Under the pieces are notes generated by a model. The model was not told the DNA's origin. It searched no databases and saw only the letters and a program-made list of their open reading frames with translations. Of a stretch of 64,000 bases of DNA, positions 8,548 through 16,355 are shown piece by piece; position 1 is the stretch's first letter; every line of letters begins with the position of its first letter. The stretch comes from DASQYE01 sp036389315 (GTDB lineage: Bacteria; Acidobacteriota; Blastocatellia; Pyrinomonadales; Pyrinomonadaceae): the NCBI GenBank assembly GCA_036389315.1, contig DASVQF010000031.1:72132-136131 (forward strand), given 5' to 3'. The position numbers and the translations under genes are program-made.

Positions 8548-8562
8548 GTCACCTTAAGTGAC
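8548..8562. promoter_or_regulatory. Palindrome at enhancer distance upstream of the sigma-54 promoter
   Basis: GTCAC-CTTAA-GTGAC is a perfect 5-bp inverted repeat with a 5-nt spacer, centred about 98 bp upstream of the predicted sigma-54 start. That is the usual distance for an enhancer-binding protein site. The assignment to the neighbouring regulator is inferred from position only. Confidence 0.35.
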
Positions 8563-9013
8563 AGGACTGGGCAGCCCGCTTCACAGCCTGAGCACGCTCG
8601 GCAAAGCCCACACGCGTACGCACCTCGATTACACAACGCTTGTCACCGATGGAAACAATCCGAAGAGAGAAAGGCTCCGTGCGTGAGGCCGGCGACTGTG
8701 TGTGAGAGGAACTGAAGGCAGGCAAAACATTGGCCCGGAGCAGCCTTTGCCGTGGCGCGCAGAGAGAACGGCTCGGTGTTTGCTCTAAGGCGCGGCGGCG
8801 CGCTTCAACCGAGAAGCGTCAGCCAGTCAGAATCGGCCTGAGCCCCTAAGAGAGGATTGTCCGGCAAAGGATTCGCTTGAGGTGACTGATAGTGCGGAGT
8901 CGCCTCTCCCATCAGCGCGCCGGCCATCCGCCGAACACAGGTCGCTCACGGCCGAACATGGGATCGTCCTCTCGCGTGCGACACCGCACGTTGCGCGCGT
9001 CGGGGACGAAAAA
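8563..9013. other. Intergenic stretch without a recognisable gene
   Basis: Roughly 450 bp between the pilin promoter and the terminator of the glycine-rich protein gene. I see no start with a Shine-Dalgarno sequence, no convincing codon pattern, no RNA fold I can name and no repeat of the intergenic families. It may hold further activator sites for the pilin promoter. Confidence 0.5.
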
Positions 9014-9045
9014 GCGCCCCGGCGACTCTCAGGCCGTCGGGGCGC
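9014..9045 (-). terminator. Terminator of the glycine-rich protein gene
   Basis: GCGCCCCGGCGA pairs with the complementary GTCGGGGCGC across a short loop. On the minus strand the stem is followed by CTTTTTCG. It lies 70 nt past the stop at 9115. Confidence 0.65.
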
Positions 9046-9114
9046 GTTACTGTTTTTGGGCTCTCGCTTAAGTCAATCCGCAGGCTCGGCTAAGCGGACA
9101 AGCGAGCCTTTGAT

Positions 9115-9729
9115 CTATTCCCGGCTCTCTTTAATCCGGCGCTTTGCAGCCTTCTCGGCCTGTTTGGCCTCGGAAGAACTCAGGCCAAGACTTTGCAAGG
9201 TCTGCCCGATGCTCCTGCCGCTCCGCAAGCCGGACAGAATCGCCTCCGTAGTAATGTTCGGATGCCTCGCGTTGAGGTTGTTGGCGAGCATGTTGGCCGC
9301 GACGAACTGACCGAACTTCAGGTTCGGATTGACGGCAAGCGCCGCTTGATACTGGCTCCGCAACTCGCTCGGATTCGTGTTCAGGCCGTTGGCGATACCG
9401 GGATGCCTGCGCAGCTCATCATCGGCGTGCCTGCCGTTGGCGTCTGCGGCACGTGCGCGCTCCAGCCCGGCATCCGACCGCCCGTTAGACCTCTCCGAAG
9501 CACGGCCCAAGCCCTCGTCCGAGCGACCGCCCGACCGGTCAGACGCGTTCCCAAGCCCGCGATCAACTCCTGGGCCCATGCCCGGCCCGCCGCCGCCCCG
9601 GCCCGGATTTCCGCCGCCGCCACCGCCGCCGCGACCACGACCCTGCGCCGAAGCCGATACACTTGCGCCCATAATCAGCAGTAAAGCTGCCAGCGCCACG
9701 CCTGCCAATGCCCTTAACTCTTTCTTCAT
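9115..9729 (-). CDS. Secreted glycine/arginine-rich hypothetical protein
   Basis: 204 residues from the ATG at 9729, which has GGAGG 6 nt upstream; the longer frame to 9807 has no such signal. A signal peptide (MKKELRALAGVALAALLLIMGASVSASAQG, given here only to mark residues 1-30 in shorter form MKKELRALAG...ASAQG) is followed by a low-complexity region of Gly, Arg, Ser and Asp to about residue 115. A structured helical C-terminus holds NPNLKFGQFVAANMLANN, ILSGLRSGRSIGQTLQSLG and a basic tail. I do not recognise the family; the C-terminal block looks like a small conserved helical domain. Exported, probably periplasmic or surface. A hairpin sits in its 5' leader. Confidence 0.7.
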   Translation of the reverse strand: MKKELRALAGVALAALLLIMGASVSASAQGRGRGGGGGGGNPGRGGGGPGMGPGVDRGLGNASDRSGGRSDEGLGRASERSNGRSDAGLERARAADANGRHADDELRRHPGIANGLNTNPSELRSQYQAALAVNPNLKFGQFVAANMLANNLNARHPNITTEAILSGLRSGRSIGQTLQSLGLSSSEAKQAEKAAKRRIKESRE

Positions 9730-9804
9730 CTTTCCCCTCCGTTGCTGAACGCGAAAATCTTCATAACCTCTAAAGAGATTATGGAATAAGTGAGAATGAT
9801 CGAG

Positions 9805-9838
9805 CACAGTAAGGCCAGTCTTTTACGGGCTTACTGTG
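9805..9838. repeat. Inverted repeat in the leader of the glycine-rich protein gene
   Basis: CACAGTAAG at 9805-9813 and CTTACTGTG at 9830-9838 form a perfect 9-bp stem, extended by two further pairs. There is no T-run on either strand. It lies about 75 nt upstream of the ATG at 9729 and 67 nt past the end of the S13 peptidase gene, so it could be an operator, a leader structure or a processing site. Confidence 0.45.
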
Positions 9839-9915
9839 TTCATGCAAAGGGGGCTTAAATTGGTTGCGGCGCGGTTGAGGAGAGTTGCCGCCCGCCGAGT
9901 TTAATTATACGACGA

Positions 9916-11337
9916 CTACTGTGCTGGCTCGTACTCGTCTTTGCGCGCGGGGCTAGCCGAGTCCTGCATGGTGTCTGAGAGGCGCATGGCCAGCGCCGTC
10001 GGGCGATAGTCGAAGGGAGCGGGGCCGCCCCTCAACGATTGCATCTGCCAGACCAGCGCATCCTGATTTTCGCGGAAGCGAGGCACGTTGCCGCGCTGGT
10101 TGAAGATGACGAAGAGCAGAGTGTCGCCCGTGCGCGTGTGCATCTGTCCGACGAGCGCGCTCGCGCCGCCATCCGTGCGGATGAGCGTGCCCGTCTTGGC
10201 GATCACGCTGCCGCGCGAGGGCCCGCTGGTGTAACGCTTTTCCAACGTGCCCGGGTCAACGCCCGCGACCGGCATGATGTCCGAGGGCGAGAGCTTGTGC
10301 TTGGCCAACTCGTCCCGGAGCGCACGAAAGACCTTCATCATCGCGCGCGGCGTGACGCGATTGACGCCCAGGCCGCTCGTCGAAGCCAGTTGCACCTCGG
10401 CCGGGCTGAGCTTGATTTCGTTGACGAGAAAACGGCGCAAGCCCTCGGCTCCGCCCATCTGGTCGCCGATGCGCTCGGCCATGAAATTATTGGAATAGCA
10501 GAGCAGGACTTTCAGCACGTCCACCAGCTTACTCGAACGATGTACGAGCAGCATGTGCGCGTTTGAAGGGACTGAATCAACGTAGACTGCGCCCATGACG
10601 GCGACGCTCGGCACGCTCTGCAAGCTTTGGCTGTCGCCCAGGGAGATGCGCTGCTCATTCCAGGCGCGCACGGCCGCCGCCGGCCGCCTGGTCGCGTCCA
10701 GAGTATCGTAGAGCATGTCGCCCGAATGCTGCGCAGACCAGTCGAAGTTCATCGTGAAGCGCGGCGCGACGACGAGATCGCCCGTCACCGTGCGAACGCC
10801 CATCCGATTCAGCTCGCGCGCCAGCATCACAGCATGCTCGTAATGAAACGAAGGGTCGCGCCCCGAGATAATCAGGTCGCCCTTGACCGTGCCCGTCGCC
10901 CGGTCAAGCTCGCCCGTAGCCCACACTCCCGTCGTGAAGCGGTGATCTGCGCCGAAGTTGCGAATGGCCGCAAGCGCCGTCGCCAGCTTCACGGCCGAGG
11001 CCGGGTTGAAACCCTGGTCGGGCGACTCGGCCATCAACGTCTGTCCTTCGACCGTCTCCACCAGCACGCCGCGCATCCCGCCCACAGGCGCTTGATAGAC
11101 CGGCCCGGCCACTTCGCCCGGCATGACAACAGTCGTCGGTGTCGCAGCGCCCCCGGTCGGCGCGGAGGTCGAAGGAAGAGGACGGCTGATGCTGGTCGGG
11201 CGTATGAGCTGGGTGGGCGGATTGGGTTCGGTCGGGGTCGTCTGCTGAGCGAAGACCGGCGCTGAGACAGAGAGCGCGACCCAGACGATCAGACCGAGAA
11301 AGAAGAAGAGACGCTGGCGTGTCACCTGCTTGAACAT
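9916..11337 (-). CDS. dacB: D-alanyl-D-alanine carboxypeptidase/endopeptidase, S13 family (DacB/PBP4-like)
   Basis: 473 residues; ATG 11337 preceded by GGAGGAATAA. A signal peptide ends near VFAQQ, then a Pro/Thr-rich linker to residue 75. The catalytic SxxK is S114-A-V-K117 (NPASAVKLATALAA). The SxN motif is in CYSNNFMAERIGD and KTG in VIAKTGTLIRTDGG, the three signatures of serine penicillin-binding proteins in correct order. S13 enzymes trim peptidoglycan cross-links in the periplasm. It is somewhat shorter than classical DacB between SxxK and SxN, as in many non-proteobacterial members. Transcribed away from the DNA glycosylase gene. Confidence 0.92.
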   Translation of the reverse strand: MFKQVTRQRLFFFLGLIVWVALSVSAPVFAQQTTPTEPNPPTQLIRPTSISRPLPSTSAPTGGAATPTTVVMPGEVAGPVYQAPVGGMRGVLVETVEGQTLMAESPDQGFNPASAVKLATALAAIRNFGADHRFTTGVWATGELDRATGTVKGDLIISGRDPSFHYEHAVMLARELNRMGVRTVTGDLVVAPRFTMNFDWSAQHSGDMLYDTLDATRRPAAAVRAWNEQRISLGDSQSLQSVPSVAVMGAVYVDSVPSNAHMLLVHRSSKLVDVLKVLLCYSNNFMAERIGDQMGGAEGLRRFLVNEIKLSPAEVQLASTSGLGVNRVTPRAMMKVFRALRDELAKHKLSPSDIMPVAGVDPGTLEKRYTSGPSRGSVIAKTGTLIRTDGGASALVGQMHTRTGDTLLFVIFNQRGNVPRFRENQDALVWQMQSLRGGPAPFDYRPTALAMRLSDTMQDSASPARKDEYEPAQ

Positions 11338-11562
11338 TTATTCCTCCAACCGTGAACCTTTTGCGCAAGGGAGCGCATCATAGCACGAACGCGCCCGCCG
11401 CAAACCCAAAAATAATTCTAGCAGGCAGGCGCGCTCCGACGCACCAAGCTTTTGATGCCGGGTGGCCCGCGCACGGATGCACGGGCCCAACTCGTCGGTC
11501 TAGAGCGTAGCGCGGCCCTTCGATCTCTCGGGCCGTTGCGGGGCTCTCCGAGCAAGAGTTCG

Positions 11563-11592
11563 TTGACAATGCTCCGAATGGACTCCTAAAAT
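11563..11592 (+). promoter_or_regulatory. Sigma-70 type promoter for the DNA glycosylase gene
   Basis: TTGACA (11563-11568) and TAAAAT (11587-11592) are separated by 18 bp. The expected start is near 11599, about 20 nt before the GTG start at 11618. Confidence 0.65.
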
Positions 11593-11617
11593 CTGTTGCG
11601 TAGAATTTGTAAGCCTC

Positions 11618-12286
11618 GTGCGACAAGAACAAAGACCTGTGACAATCGAATCGGTGCGGGCGACGCACGAAGCGCGACGCCGAGAGATCGCCGCGCGGCT
11701 CGCGGAGTTTCGCGACGTGTGGCGCACGGGCGACGATGCGCGGCTCTGGGAAGAGCTGGTCTATTGCATCTTCACTGCGGGCGCATCTGCCCGCATGGGC
11801 CTGAAAGCGATTGAGGCCATCAGGCCGCTGCTCTTTGAAGGCTCGCGCGAAGAGATGACCGAAGTTCTCTTGCAGGCGCGCGCTCATCGCTATCCAGTGG
11901 CGCGTCCCGGCTACGTCGTCACGACGCGCGACTACTTGCAGCAGGACTGCCGTATGCGCCTGCGTGAACGGCTCAACAGTTTCACAGACCCGCTCGCGCG
12001 CCGCGACTGGCTGGCCTCCGAGCGACGTATCAAAGGGCTCGGCTACAAGGAGGCGAGCCACTTCCTGCGCAACATAGGTCTGAGCGGCTACGCCATCCTG
12101 GACAAACATATCCTGCGTAGCCTGGCCGAGATGGGCGTTATAGATTCGCCACAGCCGCCCTCGACTCGCGCTCGCTACCTGAAGACCGAAGAACGCCTGC
12201 GCCAGTTCGCCCAAGACGTTCGGATAGATTTCGATGAGCTAGACCTAGTGCTCTGGTCAATGAAGACCGGAGAGATTTTGAAGTAA
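11618..12286 (+). CDS. ogg: N-glycosylase/DNA lyase, Ogg2 family (8-oxoguanine repair)
   Basis: 222 residues from a GTG at 11618. The C-terminal half carries the Ogg2-type helix-hairpin-helix signature: RIKGLGYKEASHFLRNIG with the catalytic Lys, followed by YAILDKHILRSL with the catalytic Asp. N-terminal DARLWEELVYCIFTAGASARMGLKAIE fits the family core. Ogg2 enzymes, common in archaea and thermophiles, excise 8-oxoguanine from DNA and nick the backbone by beta elimination. Length fits the family (about 205-240). The stop TAA at 12284-12286 is immediately followed by a long palindromic repeat. Confidence 0.9.
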   Translation: MRQEQRPVTIESVRATHEARRREIAARLAEFRDVWRTGDDARLWEELVYCIFTAGASARMGLKAIEAIRPLLFEGSREEMTEVLLQARAHRYPVARPGYVVTTRDYLQQDCRMRLRERLNSFTDPLARRDWLASERRIKGLGYKEASHFLRNIGLSGYAILDKHILRSLAEMGVIDSPQPPSTRARYLKTEERLRQFAQDVRIDFDELDLVLWSMKTGEILK

Positions 12287-12388
12287 GGGATGAGGGCGGA
12301 GGGATGAGGGATGAATCATTGAATTACTCAAACTTTGAGTTGTTCAATCATTCTTCCTTTATCCCTCATCCCTCCGCCCTCATCCCTT
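12287..12388. repeat. Palindromic element, family B (GGATGAG heptads), copy B1
   Basis: About 102 nt, nearly all self-complementary. The left arm GGGATGAGGGCGGAGGGATG and following matches the right arm ending CGCCCTCATCCC. The interior (ATCATTGAAttACTCAAA / TTTGAGTtgTTCAATCATT) is itself an inverted repeat. It begins directly after the glycosylase stop codon and ends 17 nt before the next ATG (12406). Confidence 0.9.
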
Positions 12389-12405
12389 TTTGAGGTGTTC
12401 CCCCA

Positions 12406-14004
12406 ATGATGAATCGTCAACTAAAAAGAGGCGGGCGCTTGGCTGTCGTCTGTTGTATGGCTGTGGCCGTCTTCTTGATGACGGCGGCCGGTGACTTTCC
12501 GGTCGCGGCGGCCGACAAGGTGCGCGAGCGGGCCCAGCGTGCTCTGCGCGAAGGCGAGTTCGAGGTCGCGGAAAAGCTGTTCCGCGAGCTGATAGCCAAG
12601 AATGCGCGCGATAAGGATGCGCGTCTCGGCCTGAGCTATACGCTCTACAAGAAGAGGTCGCTGCAAGACGCTTACGATCACGCCGCGCGCGTGGTCGCCA
12701 TTGACCCGCTCTCGGCGCGCGCGCATGCGCTGCTCGGAGCAGTCGTCCTGGCTTCGGGCGACTTTCGCCTCTCGGTCGAAGAGTTTCGCACGGCTCTCAG
12801 CTTGAAAGAGGACGAGGCGCTGGCGATTGCCGGCCTCGCTATGGTTGACTTCTACGAGAATCGCGCGAGCACGAGCCTTTCGGGCTTGCGCCGCGCAGTC
12901 TTCATCGATCCGAACGAGCCCGACTTCGTCTTCAACCTCGCGCAAGCCTCTGCGCGCACGGAGAACTATAAGGAGGCGGCCGACGCCTACGAGCGTTTTC
13001 TGGCCATCGCGCCGAAGACGGACGCAGACCGCCGCGCGCGCATTCGCGGCCTCATAGACTTCTTGCGCTATCTGGGCCAACAAAGCTCGCTCTACGTCGT
13101 GGGCGGGGCCGCGCGCACCGAAGTATCGTTTCAAGCGCCGGACAACCGTCCCCTCTTCCTCGTACACGTCAACGGCGAGAAGGAGCCCCTGCGCTTCGTG
13201 CTCGACACGGGCTCGGGAATGTCTGTGGTCTCGCAGGAGACGGCGCGGCGTCTGGGCCTGAAGGAGGTCGCGCGCGGAGGCATGGCGAGGGCCGTCGGCG
13301 GCGGCGGCCGCTTCGACATCGTTTACGGCTTTCTCCAATCCTTAGAGATCGGTGACGTACGCGTCTCTAACGTGCCCGTCTACATTCGCCGCTTCTTCAA
13401 CGACAAGACGCATGTGGACGGCTACATCGGTCTCTCGCTGATCTCGAAGTACGTGACGACGGTCGATTACGGCACAAAGACGCTCTCGCTCTCGCGCCAA
13501 CGCTCTTCGACCAATGCGGCTCAGGCGGCTGCGCAGGGCATAGAAATTCCGCTGCGCACCACTTCGGCCGGATTCCTGAGCGGCGAAGTGCAGATCGAGA
13601 GCGTCGAGAAGCCGCTCAACTTCATCATCGATACGGGAGCCACCGTCTCGGTCGTCTCCGAGAACCTGGCCGAGCGTGAAGACCTCGTCGAGCGTTTCGC
13701 TCAGAACGTTCGCTTGCAGATTTTCGGCTCGGCCGGTGTCGCCGACAACGTGACGATGCTCATGCTGCCGCGCGTCTCTTTCGGTTCCTACGCGCGCGAA
13801 CGGTTGTCTGCGGCCGTGCTCGACATGGAGCCGATCAACGAGACTGCCGGGTTCGAGCAGACCGGCATCATCGGCGGAAATTTCCTGCGCCACTTTCGCC
13901 TCGTCTTCGATTTCCAGAAGGGCGTCATGCGCCTTGAGCCCTTAGTGGTCACACCCGAGGCGACCAATCCTCCGCGCATCAGCATCGGAGCAAGCCAGCC
14001 ATGA
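12406..14004 (+). CDS. Secreted TPR protein with two retropepsin-like aspartic protease domains
   Basis: 532 residues; tandem ATGs at 12406 and 12409. Signal or anchor segment at residues 8-35, TPR repeats from about 38 to 215, then two aspartyl-protease-like domains: first with FVLDTGSGMSVVS (D267), second with FIIDTGATVSVVS (D409). Each is followed by a hydrophobic-Gly motif (VDGYIGLSLIS; GIIGGNFLRHFRLVFD) typical of the family. Retropepsin-like domains normally dimerise to make one active site, so two in one chain could form an intramolecular pair, as in pepsin. The TPR part probably binds partners or substrates in the periplasm. It overlaps the PIN gene by 4 nt (ATGA). Confidence 0.87.
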   Translation: MMNRQLKRGGRLAVVCCMAVAVFLMTAAGDFPVAAADKVRERAQRALREGEFEVAEKLFRELIAKNARDKDARLGLSYTLYKKRSLQDAYDHAARVVAIDPLSARAHALLGAVVLASGDFRLSVEEFRTALSLKEDEALAIAGLAMVDFYENRASTSLSGLRRAVFIDPNEPDFVFNLAQASARTENYKEAADAYERFLAIAPKTDADRRARIRGLIDFLRYLGQQSSLYVVGGAARTEVSFQAPDNRPLFLVHVNGEKEPLRFVLDTGSGMSVVSQETARRLGLKEVARGGMARAVGGGGRFDIVYGFLQSLEIGDVRVSNVPVYIRRFFNDKTHVDGYIGLSLISKYVTTVDYGTKTLSLSRQRSSTNAAQAAAQGIEIPLRTTSAGFLSGEVQIESVEKPLNFIIDTGATVSVVSENLAEREDLVERFAQNVRLQIFGSAGVADNVTMLMLPRVSFGSYARERLSAAVLDMEPINETAGFEQTGIIGGNFLRHFRLVFDFQKGVMRLEPLVVTPEATNPPRISIGASQP

Positions 14005-14489
14005 AGCAGAGTCTCTATCTGGAAACTTCCGTCATCGGCGCTTACCTCGATAACGGCGAGCCGTTTCGGCGCGACCTCACCATTCGCTGGTGGGAGCACG
14101 AGCTGCCCGAGTACCGCGCCGTCGTCTCGCCCCTGGTCGCCAGAGAATTGGAGCGCGTGCCCGAGCCGCATCGCACGGGCTACCTGAAGTTGGCCCAGCC
14201 GCTCGAAGAGGTGGAACTGACGGAGGAGGCGGCCATCCTGGCCGAAGGCTACATCACGCGCGGCATCTTTCATCGCAAGTATATCGCCGACGCGCTGCAC
14301 GTCGCCGTTGCCTCCGTTCACAAAATAGATTATTTAGTGACCTGGAACTTCGGACATCTGGCGAACGTTCGCCGCCAGGCGCGCATTCGCCTCTTCAATA
14401 CGGCCGCCGGGTTTTTCGTCCCGATGATCGTCACCCCGGAGTTCCTCGTCTCGGAAGCGACGGAGAAAACAGTGATAAGTGACGAGTGA
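14001..14489 (+). CDS. PIN-domain protein, VapC-like
   Basis: 162 residues. The N-terminal YLETSVIGAYLDN, middle SPLVARELERV and C-terminal YIADALHVAVASVHKIDYLVTWNFGHL show the PIN fold pattern with acidic residues E8, E48-region and D95-region; the first motif uses Glu rather than Asp, as in one PIN subgroup. PIN proteins are Mg-dependent RNases, often toxins. Its ATG overlaps the upstream protease stop. The last residues (TVISDE) and the stop codon are encoded by the repeat at 14470-14549. The likely partner is the 76-residue protein at 14556, so toxin precedes partner, the reverse of most vapBC pairs. Confidence 0.82.
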   Translation: MKQSLYLETSVIGAYLDNGEPFRRDLTIRWWEHELPEYRAVVSPLVARELERVPEPHRTGYLKLAQPLEEVELTEEAAILAEGYITRGIFHRKYIADALHVAVASVHKIDYLVTWNFGHLANVRRQARIRLFNTAAGFFVPMIVTPEFLVSEATEKTVISDE

Positions 14490-14549
14490 CAAGTGACGAG
14501 ATAAGAAGCTCGCCTTTACTTGTCACTTGTCACCAGTCACTCATCACTG
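14470..14549. repeat. Palindromic element, family A (RAGTGAC heptads), copy A1
   Basis: The left arm has four heptads (CAGTGAT AAGTGAC GAGTGA and on), and the right arm is their imperfect inverted copy ending CATCACTG. The spacer contains AAGCTCGCCTTTA. The stop codon of the PIN gene (14487-14489) is the TGA of the third heptad. The right arm ends 6 nt before the next ATG, with no Shine-Dalgarno sequence between. Confidence 0.9.
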
Positions 14550-14555
14550 CATTTT

Positions 14556-14786
14556 ATGTATCGGAAACCAAGATTTCTTGAGATGCTGCACGCGATTCGC
14601 GAAGAGATGTCGCGTGAGGCCGACTATGATGTTGACCTCTTCGCCGAGATGGTACGCTCGGGCTTGCGCCCGCAGCATGGGCCCGAGCGCAACATACGCG
14701 GCTACAAGAGTCGCGCGCCGCGCACAGACGACGCCGAGGGCCAACGCGCACAGGGACGTGGACACCGCAAACGCGCTGCGCGATAA
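14556..14786 (+). CDS. Small protein paired with the PIN protein (candidate antitoxin)
   Basis: 76 residues from the ATG at 14556; extending the frame upstream to 14520 only translates the repeat. The N-terminal half, RKPRFLEMLHAIREEMSREA followed by DYDVDLFAEMVRSG, is an amphipathic helical block of a type often found next to PIN-domain genes. The C-terminal half is basic (RGYKSRAPRTDD...RKRAAR) and could bind DNA or RNA. Function as antitoxin is inferred from its neighbour and size; I see no named DNA-binding fold. Confidence 0.65.
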   Translation: MYRKPRFLEMLHAIREEMSREADYDVDLFAEMVRSGLRPQHGPERNIRGYKSRAPRTDDAEGQRAQGRGHRKRAAR

Positions 14787-14797
14787 TAAGAGCAATC

Positions 14798-14861
14798 ATG
14801 AGTGACGAGCGAGAGAAAAGCTTTTCTCTCGCCACCTGTCACCCGGTCACTAATAACTGTT
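14798..14861. repeat. Palindromic element, family A, shortened copy A2
   Basis: The core is a perfect 24-bp palindrome made of GCGAGAGAAAAG (14809-14820) and its complement (14821-14832). It is flanked by degenerate heptads: AGTGACGA on the left, CTGTCACCCGGTCACTAAT on the right. It ends just before the ATG at 14867. Confidence 0.75.
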
Positions 14862-14866
14862 TTCAT

Positions 14867-15655
14867 ATGGACGTGACGTTTCAGACAATCGGGTTGGAGG
14901 TTCCAAGCGAGAAGGCTTTCAACTACCTGGCCGAGCGCGCGGGCGATCAGGGCGAGCCGACGCAGCTTTCCAGGCGCGGGGCCGTCCTGCACGGGCGCTG
15001 CTGGAAACTGGGCGAGGGGTTGGAAGTCTGGACTGTGCTCTACGAGTCGGGAACGGGCGACATCTTTTACGCCGATTGCCGTCCCGGCTTTCGCGCGCGC
15101 TACACGCAGCGCATCAGCCCGTGGGCTCTGACCGAATACGATGAAGAGGGCGAGGCAGTCATACACGGCTACTGCGGCGGCACGGACACGGAAGTGCTCT
15201 TCGAGCTACAGAACTTGACGGAGGTCGGCGCGGGCGGCTTCCGCGCGCAGGAGTTGCACGTCGGTCTGTGCGGGCTGGCCTACCGCGCGCGCCTGTGCGA
15301 CCGCGCGACGAAGGCGCGCTGGCAGCCGTTGGAAAAATGTGCGCCGTCGCGCGCCGCGCATGAAAATGATTGGAGCCTGACGGGGCGCGTCGTCGCCTTC
15401 AAGCCGCTGCGCAACCCGCTGTCGGGGACGGAACTCTACTGGGTCTACCTAGACCTTGAGCGGCTCAAGCTCGAAGTCCTCGTTAACCGTCGCGCGCTGC
15501 GTGGCGGCGCGCTCTCGGTGGGCGCGACCCTGACGGCGGAAGTCTGGTTGCAGGGTCATGTGCTGGACGAGCGCGCCTTGCGCTTGCGCTACGAGGGCGT
15601 TGACCGCGCCTACGCGACCCCGCAGTTTTGGGCCTCCTTGAAGCGAAAAAACTGA
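14867..15655 (+). CDS. Conserved hypothetical protein
   Basis: 262 residues from the ATG at 14867; the in-frame extension to 14798 is only repeat sequence. No signal peptide or membrane segment. The N-terminal half looks like a beta-rich domain (GLEVWTVLYESGTGDIFYADCRPGF). The C-terminal half has TGRVVAFKPLRNPLSGTELYWVYLDL and GATLTAEVWLQGHV, which resemble an OB-like or DUF3881-like region. I do not recognise a function. It follows the PIN pair and precedes the transglycosylase. Confidence 0.65.
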   Translation: MDVTFQTIGLEVPSEKAFNYLAERAGDQGEPTQLSRRGAVLHGRCWKLGEGLEVWTVLYESGTGDIFYADCRPGFRARYTQRISPWALTEYDEEGEAVIHGYCGGTDTEVLFELQNLTEVGAGGFRAQELHVGLCGLAYRARLCDRATKARWQPLEKCAPSRAAHENDWSLTGRVVAFKPLRNPLSGTELYWVYLDLERLKLEVLVNRRALRGGALSVGATLTAEVWLQGHVLDERALRLRYEGVDRAYATPQFWASLKRKN

Positions 15656-15745
15656 TTGACGAGATAAAAGCTCCGGCGTCTGTGCATACGTAGTCTGCCC
15701 GAAAGACTCTGGCATTCGCCTTGATAGAAGAGTCTCTGGTTTTAG

Positions 15746-16333
15746 ATGAAACGTGCCGTCCCCATCATTCTTATCCTGCTCAGTCTCACAGCCATCTCGG
15801 GTTACTATTTCAATCGTTATTGGATTCATCGCTACGATGCCTTGATCGCGCGCCAGGCCGCCGTCTATCGCCTAGACCCTGACCTGGTCTGGTCTGTGAT
15901 GTACGAAGAGACATATTTTCGCCCGTGGAAGGTGGGCGCGGACGGCGAGATCGGATTGATGCAGGTGACGCCGACCGTGGGCCGTGAGTGGGCTGCCGAG
16001 ACCGGCATGCCTGACCTTGAGCGACAGATGGGGCGCGACCCGCAGACAGTCTTGAGCGACCCGGAGCGCAACATACAGATCGGCTGCTGGTATCTGGAAA
16101 AACTCTATCAGGAATACCGCGACACGCCCGGCGCTGAGGCGCGCATGATCGCCGGCTACAACGCTGGCCCGAGCCGCGCCGCAGATTGGAATCGCGTCCC
16201 CGGCAACAGCCGCCCCCTGACCGCCGACGAGTTCGTCGCGCGCATAGACATCGCCTCGACCCGTGCCTACGTCACTTCCATACTCGAACGCTACCGCAAG
16301 CTCAAACAGAGCAAGGGGCAAAAAGTCCCGTGA
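15746..16333 (+). CDS. Lytic transglycosylase (SLT domain)
   Basis: 195 residues. An N-terminal signal anchor (residues 4-22) is followed by the SLT fold: catalytic Glu in VMYEETYFRPW (E55), then GEIGLMQVTP and IAGYNAGPSRAADW. These are the three signatures of family 1 soluble lytic transglycosylases, which cleave the MurNAc-GlcNAc bond of peptidoglycan with anhydro-ring formation. The size fits a single-domain SltE/MltE-like membrane-anchored enzyme. The next gene starts 22 nt later. Confidence 0.92.
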   Translation: MKRAVPIILILLSLTAISGYYFNRYWIHRYDALIARQAAVYRLDPDLVWSVMYEETYFRPWKVGADGEIGLMQVTPTVGREWAAETGMPDLERQMGRDPQTVLSDPERNIQIGCWYLEKLYQEYRDTPGAEARMIAGYNAGPSRAADWNRVPGNSRPLTADEFVARIDIASTRAYVTSILERYRKLKQSKGQKVP

Positions 16334-16355
16334 CCTTCGAGGGGGGCAAAAATAG

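Noticed and set aside
15656..15680. Possible remnant of family A after the hypothetical gene (GACGAGATAAAAGCT)
   Set aside because: It resembles the arm end and spacer of A1, but there is no second heptad and no opposite arm; too short to call.
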